Part shown: piece by piece, positions 61,619 to 64,000 of the stretch
Layout of the letters: each line of letters starts with the position of its first letter
How positions within the stretch are numbered: the stretch's first letter is position 1
From: JBEBSD01 sp040394475
GTDB taxonomy: Bacteria; Bacteroidota; Bacteroidia; Cytophagales; Spirosomataceae
NCBI GenBank assembly: GCA_040394475.1
Contig: JBEBSD010000013.1
Location: 1 to 64,000, forward strand
Direction of reading: 5' to 3'
DNA: 64,000 nucleotides
Notes under the pieces: generated by a model
The model's database searches: none
What the model saw: only the letters and a program-made list of their open reading frames with translations
What the model was told of the DNA's origin: nothing
Position numbers and translations under genes: made by a program

Positions 61619-61682
61619 AAAAAACAGAAAAAAACACCATTTAAACAGAAAAGGTTACTATTTTCCTCGCGTTGGCCTCACC

Positions 61683-61690
61683 TATCTTTG
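61683..61690 (+). promoter_or_regulatory. -7 element TATCTTTG before the SDR gene
   Basis: A perfect TAnnTTTG lies 22 bp before the SDR start at 61712, so the SDR has its own promoter. The -33 box is weak. Confidence 0.5.
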
Positions 61691-61711
61691 CATCAGTAAT
61701 TAAATTTAAAA

Positions 61712-62551
61712 ATGATGCAAAAAAGAAGAACAGCAATGATTACGGGTGCAAATTCCGGTGTAGGATTTGAGCTCACAAAAAAGTTACTAATAGCGGATTG
61801 GGACATCATTGCCTTAATCCGTTCTGATTTTACTGAAAATGACACAACGATCAAAGAGGCTATAAACAGTAAAAAAATAAGGATTTACAAAGCAGATATT
61901 AGCGATTTTAAAAGTTTAAAATCAGCGCTAATCGAAATAAAAAATACGGAACACAGCATTGATGTTTTGTTTAACAACGCCGGTGTAGGGACAGGGGAAC
62001 TTATCTATTCGACACAGGGCAGAGAATTGCATTATGAGGTAAACACGGTAGCTCCTTATATTATCGCAATGGAAATGAAAGAGCTGCTGGAGCGCGGCAT
62101 TGATAAAACAATTATCAATACGTCATCAAATATCCTGCTGACCGTAAAGAAGTTTGACCTACAAGCACTTGAAAAACCCACGGGTTTTAAAAAGTTGTTC
62201 GGTTCTTATGCCTATTCAAAACTGGCGTTATCGCTGTGGACGAAGGAAGTTTCGAAAACAATGAAAACAGCTGGAATCGAAATTAGAAGCGTTTGCCCCG
62301 GCGGTAATAAAACACAAATGACAGGCAGTGATGGAATGCCGTTCTTATTAAAATGGGTAGCGAAATTTGCATTTTCTCATCCGAGAGATGGTGCCAAAAA
62401 GGTATATGATGCTTTTGCCAGCTTCAAAGGTGTAGTAGGAGATTTTATAGAAAAGGGAAAAATCACCTCTACTAAATTTTCCGAAGTGAGCAGCGCCGTA
62501 TTGGATAGGGTTGACTATATATATAAACAAGAATATCAATCTGGAGCATAA
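61712..62551 (+). CDS. short-chain dehydrogenase/reductase
   Basis: This 279-residue protein has a cofactor motif ITGANSGVGFEL near residue 10, an NNAG motif (DVLFNNAGVGTGEL), an active-site Ser in NTSSNILL and the catalytic Tyr/Lys in SYAYSKLAL. It is a classical SDR of oxidoreductase type. The nucleotide preference and substrate cannot be told. It lies between two AraC-type regulators and near an NmrA-like gene, an arrangement common in aldehyde- or quinone-responsive clusters. Confidence 0.9.
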   Translation: MMQKRRTAMITGANSGVGFELTKKLLIADWDIIALIRSDFTENDTTIKEAINSKKIRIYKADISDFKSLKSALIEIKNTEHSIDVLFNNAGVGTGELIYSTQGRELHYEVNTVAPYIIAMEMKELLERGIDKTIINTSSNILLTVKKFDLQALEKPTGFKKLFGSYAYSKLALSLWTKEVSKTMKTAGIEIRSVCPGGNKTQMTGSDGMPFLLKWVAKFAFSHPRDGAKKVYDAFASFKGVVGDFIEKGKITSTKFSEVSSAVLDRVDYIYKQEYQSGA

Positions 62552-62621
62552 TAAACTACTGCTGCCAGCATGAACTATGTTTTACGCAAACAAACTTTCT
62601 CAATAAAGAAAATTGTTCTCG

Positions 62622-62632
62622 CCCCCCCCCCC
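62622..62632. repeat. run of eleven C
   Basis: Eleven consecutive C lie in the 283-bp gap between the SDR and the convergent AraC gene. A 90-codon frame (62570-62842) crosses the run, but it looks non-coding. The tract could be hypermutable, or its length could be a sequencing artefact. Confidence 0.8.
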
Positions 62633-62834
62633 GGTAAAAGAATTGTTTTGGCAGGAACTTTCTGCCGTTTAGTAAAATGCTTGAAATACTTCAACTGTTT
62701 GTTGTTGACGCCCACTTTGTTAATTGCAATTTTAAAAATGTCAGGATCGGCTCTTTATATTTTGCAAAAGGTTTGGATTTGTATGCCTTATCTGGTTCTG
62801 TGTCAGCTAAAAAAAAGAGAGAAAATGAAAAATT

Positions 62835-63761
62835 TTAATTAAATGATTGTCTAAATTCCAAAGGCGATTGTTTGGTCTTTGTCTTAAACAACTTGCTAAA
62901 CGATTGTGAATGTTCAAAACCCAATTCGTAGGCAATTTCGCTTACGGAAAGGTTTGTGATTGATAGTTTTTCTTTCGCTTTTTCTATCAGTTTGTCGTGG
63001 ATGTGTTGTTGGGTGCTTTGACCGGTTACCGTTCGCAACAAACTACCTAAATAACTTGGCGACACATTTAGTTCTTGCGAAACATATTGAACAGATGGTA
63101 AGCCTCTTATTGCCAAATCGTCACTGTTAAAGTAATCCGCCAACAATTTTTCCAAACGTTCTAAAATTTGATGATTGGCTTTTTCCCTTGTGATAAACTG
63201 GCGGTTGTAAAACCGTTCGGAATAGCTCAATAAATTTTCAAGATGTGTGATAATAATTTGTTTGCTAAATTTATCAATGTTTGAATGATATTCTTGACGT
63301 ATGTTTTCAATAATGCCGTTGAGTGTTCTTTCTTCTTTTTCTGATAACAGTAATGCTTCATTTACCGAATAATCAAAAAATTCATACTGCTTAATTGTTT
63401 TTGCCAATGGCGTGTTCCAAATAAAGTCGGGGTGAATGAGTAATATCCAACCTGATTGCTTTTCAGCATTTTCTTCTTCAATAATTTCAAGTTCGAGCAC
63501 CTGATTGGGCGACATAAAGAACAGCACCCCGTCATCATCAAAATCGTATTGCAGTTGCCCGTATTTATACTTAACGCCTTTCATCCGCTTCAATGCAATA
63601 AAATAAAAATCAAACACCGCATTGAAAGCGATCTGTTCGGGCAATTCGGTAATATCATCCGCCGTTATTACGCTAATTAAAGGATGTTGAGGTTTGGGAA
63701 AGCTCCTTAACCTATGAAAGTCACTGATGGATTTTATTCGATGAGGTTTCGAACTTTTCAT
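62835..63761 (-). CDS. AraC-family transcriptional regulator
   Basis: This 308-residue protein has an N-terminal sensor domain with a cupin-like pattern (about 25-160; FDFYFIALKRMKGVKYKYGQLQYDFDDDGVLFFMSPNQVLELE) and a C-terminal AraC domain (about 205-308). The first helix-turn-helix is LPSVQYVSQELNVSPSYLGSLLRTVTGQSTQQHIHDKLIEKAK. The second is NLSVSEIAYELGFEHSQSFSKLFKTKTKQSPLEFRQSF. It lies 12 bp from the end of the downstream-reading NmrA-like gene on the same strand, so the two may share a transcript. It probably controls redox or aldehyde-response genes nearby (inference). Confidence 0.9.
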   Translation of the reverse strand: MKSSKPHRIKSISDFHRLRSFPKPQHPLISVITADDITELPEQIAFNAVFDFYFIALKRMKGVKYKYGQLQYDFDDDGVLFFMSPNQVLELEIIEEENAEKQSGWILLIHPDFIWNTPLAKTIKQYEFFDYSVNEALLLSEKEERTLNGIIENIRQEYHSNIDKFSKQIIITHLENLLSYSERFYNRQFITREKANHQILERLEKLLADYFNSDDLAIRGLPSVQYVSQELNVSPSYLGSLLRTVTGQSTQQHIHDKLIEKAKEKLSITNLSVSEIAYELGFEHSQSFSKLFKTKTKQSPLEFRQSFN

Positions 63762-63773
63762 ATATAAAGATAA

Positions 63774-64000
63774 TTATTCTTGATGGTATGCTTTTGCAAA
63801 ATCTTTCGCAAATTTCTTCAATTTTGTTTTACCTAAGACAGGCCTGTTGTTAAGATAATTCTCAAATGTTTTTCCGCTGTGTGTCTCCATCTGCATTTTT
63901 ACGAAAACCGCCGCGAGTTGTTGCGGAAAACCGGCTTGAAGTAATCCGTTTAGTAATTGCTCTTCTGGTAACGCTATCCATTTCAGATCAGGCTTGCTAA
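63774..64000 (-). CDS. NmrA-like NAD(P)-binding protein, C-terminal part
   Basis: The last 75 codons of a minus-strand gene run off the right edge. They read PDLKWIALPEEQLLNGLLQAGFPQQLAAVFVKMQ, then LNNRPVLGKTKLKKFAKDFAKAYHQE before the TAA at 63774-63776. This end is typical of NmrA-type Rossmann proteins (NAD(P)H-binding, SDR atypical group). The N-terminal cofactor motif lies outside the window. The AraC gene begins 12 bp after its stop. Confidence 0.75.
   Translation of the reverse strand, partial: SKPDLKWIALPEEQLLNGLLQAGFPQQLAAVFVKMQMETHSGKTFENYLNNRPVLGKTKLKKFAKDFAKAYHQE

Noticed and set aside
62570..62842. 90-codon frame across the C11 tract.
   Set aside because: No family resemblance, coding depends on the length of a homopolymer, and it overlaps the end of the AraC gene.

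Overview
The window looks like a stretch of a Bacteroidota chromosome, probably from a Cytophagales-type genus (Spirosoma/Dyadobacter-like; the genus is inference). The support is three ECF sigma / FecR / SusC / SusD sets, many lipoproteins, TAnnTTTG-type -7 promoters with few Shine-Dalgarno sequences, and families such as DUF4153, DUF4249, DUF4251 and DUF4256 that are common in this phylum. No rRNA, tRNA, CRISPR array, prophage or insertion sequence was recognised. Coordinates, motifs and hairpins were read by eye; family names come from recognition of the translated proteins, not from a database search.

Left part (1-12.8 kb). Positions 1-528 are an intergenic repeat array. Then come a membrane protein / winged-helix regulator pair and a DUF4153 membrane protein (608-2987), both preceded by the same promoter-plus-palindrome; a lipid kinase, surE and a bestrophin channel; a hypothetical/lipoprotein pair; an ArsR - AHSA1 - DoxX cassette; DUF4256; a minus-strand two-gene radical-SAM DNA-repair operon; and an AAC(3)-I-like acetyltransferase.

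Central part (12.8-54.7 kb). After an ECF sigma with a small membrane partner come three consecutive regulated uptake loci. Locus 1 (13.9-24.2 kb) is sigma-FecR-SusC-SusD followed by a lipoprotein joining a PQQ-type sugar dehydrogenase, a PKD domain and a cytochrome c. The sigma gene and susC of this locus share an identical bipartite promoter (GATTAGGGTA-N12-TGTATCTGT). Locus 2 (24.9-40.9 kb) is sigma-FecR-SusC-SusD followed by two exported twin-arginine-type redox enzymes (FAD oxidoreductase, Gfo/Idh/MocA), an esterase, a nucleoside hydrolase and two secreted glycosidases; it reads as a polysaccharide utilisation locus with oxidative steps. Locus 3 (41.1-54.7 kb) is sigma-FecR-SusC-SusD followed by three proteins best known from Planctomycetes: a DUF1549/DUF1553 protein with haem motifs, a DUF1501 protein, and a multidomain DUF2231 / cytochrome c / leucine-rich repeat / CHB_HEX-type protein. 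Locus 3 is the strongest candidate for an undescribed system: SusCD uptake coupled to membrane-anchored, cytochrome-linked chemistry.

Right part (54.7-64 kb). A zinc alcohol dehydrogenase, a DUF4251 lipoprotein, a TonB-dependent receptor/DUF4249 pair, a DUF1801/OmdA-type protein, and a visibly more A+T-rich end with two AraC-type regulators, an SDR and a truncated NmrA-like gene running off the edge.

Short dispersed repeats (AGCTTTCGG/CAGCTATCAGC words, a CGGTCCGCCGC element, an ATGGTCTGTG hairpin) occur in several intergenic gaps. One copy of the hairpin sits at the broken 5' end of a PIN-domain pseudogene at 24.4-24.8 kb.
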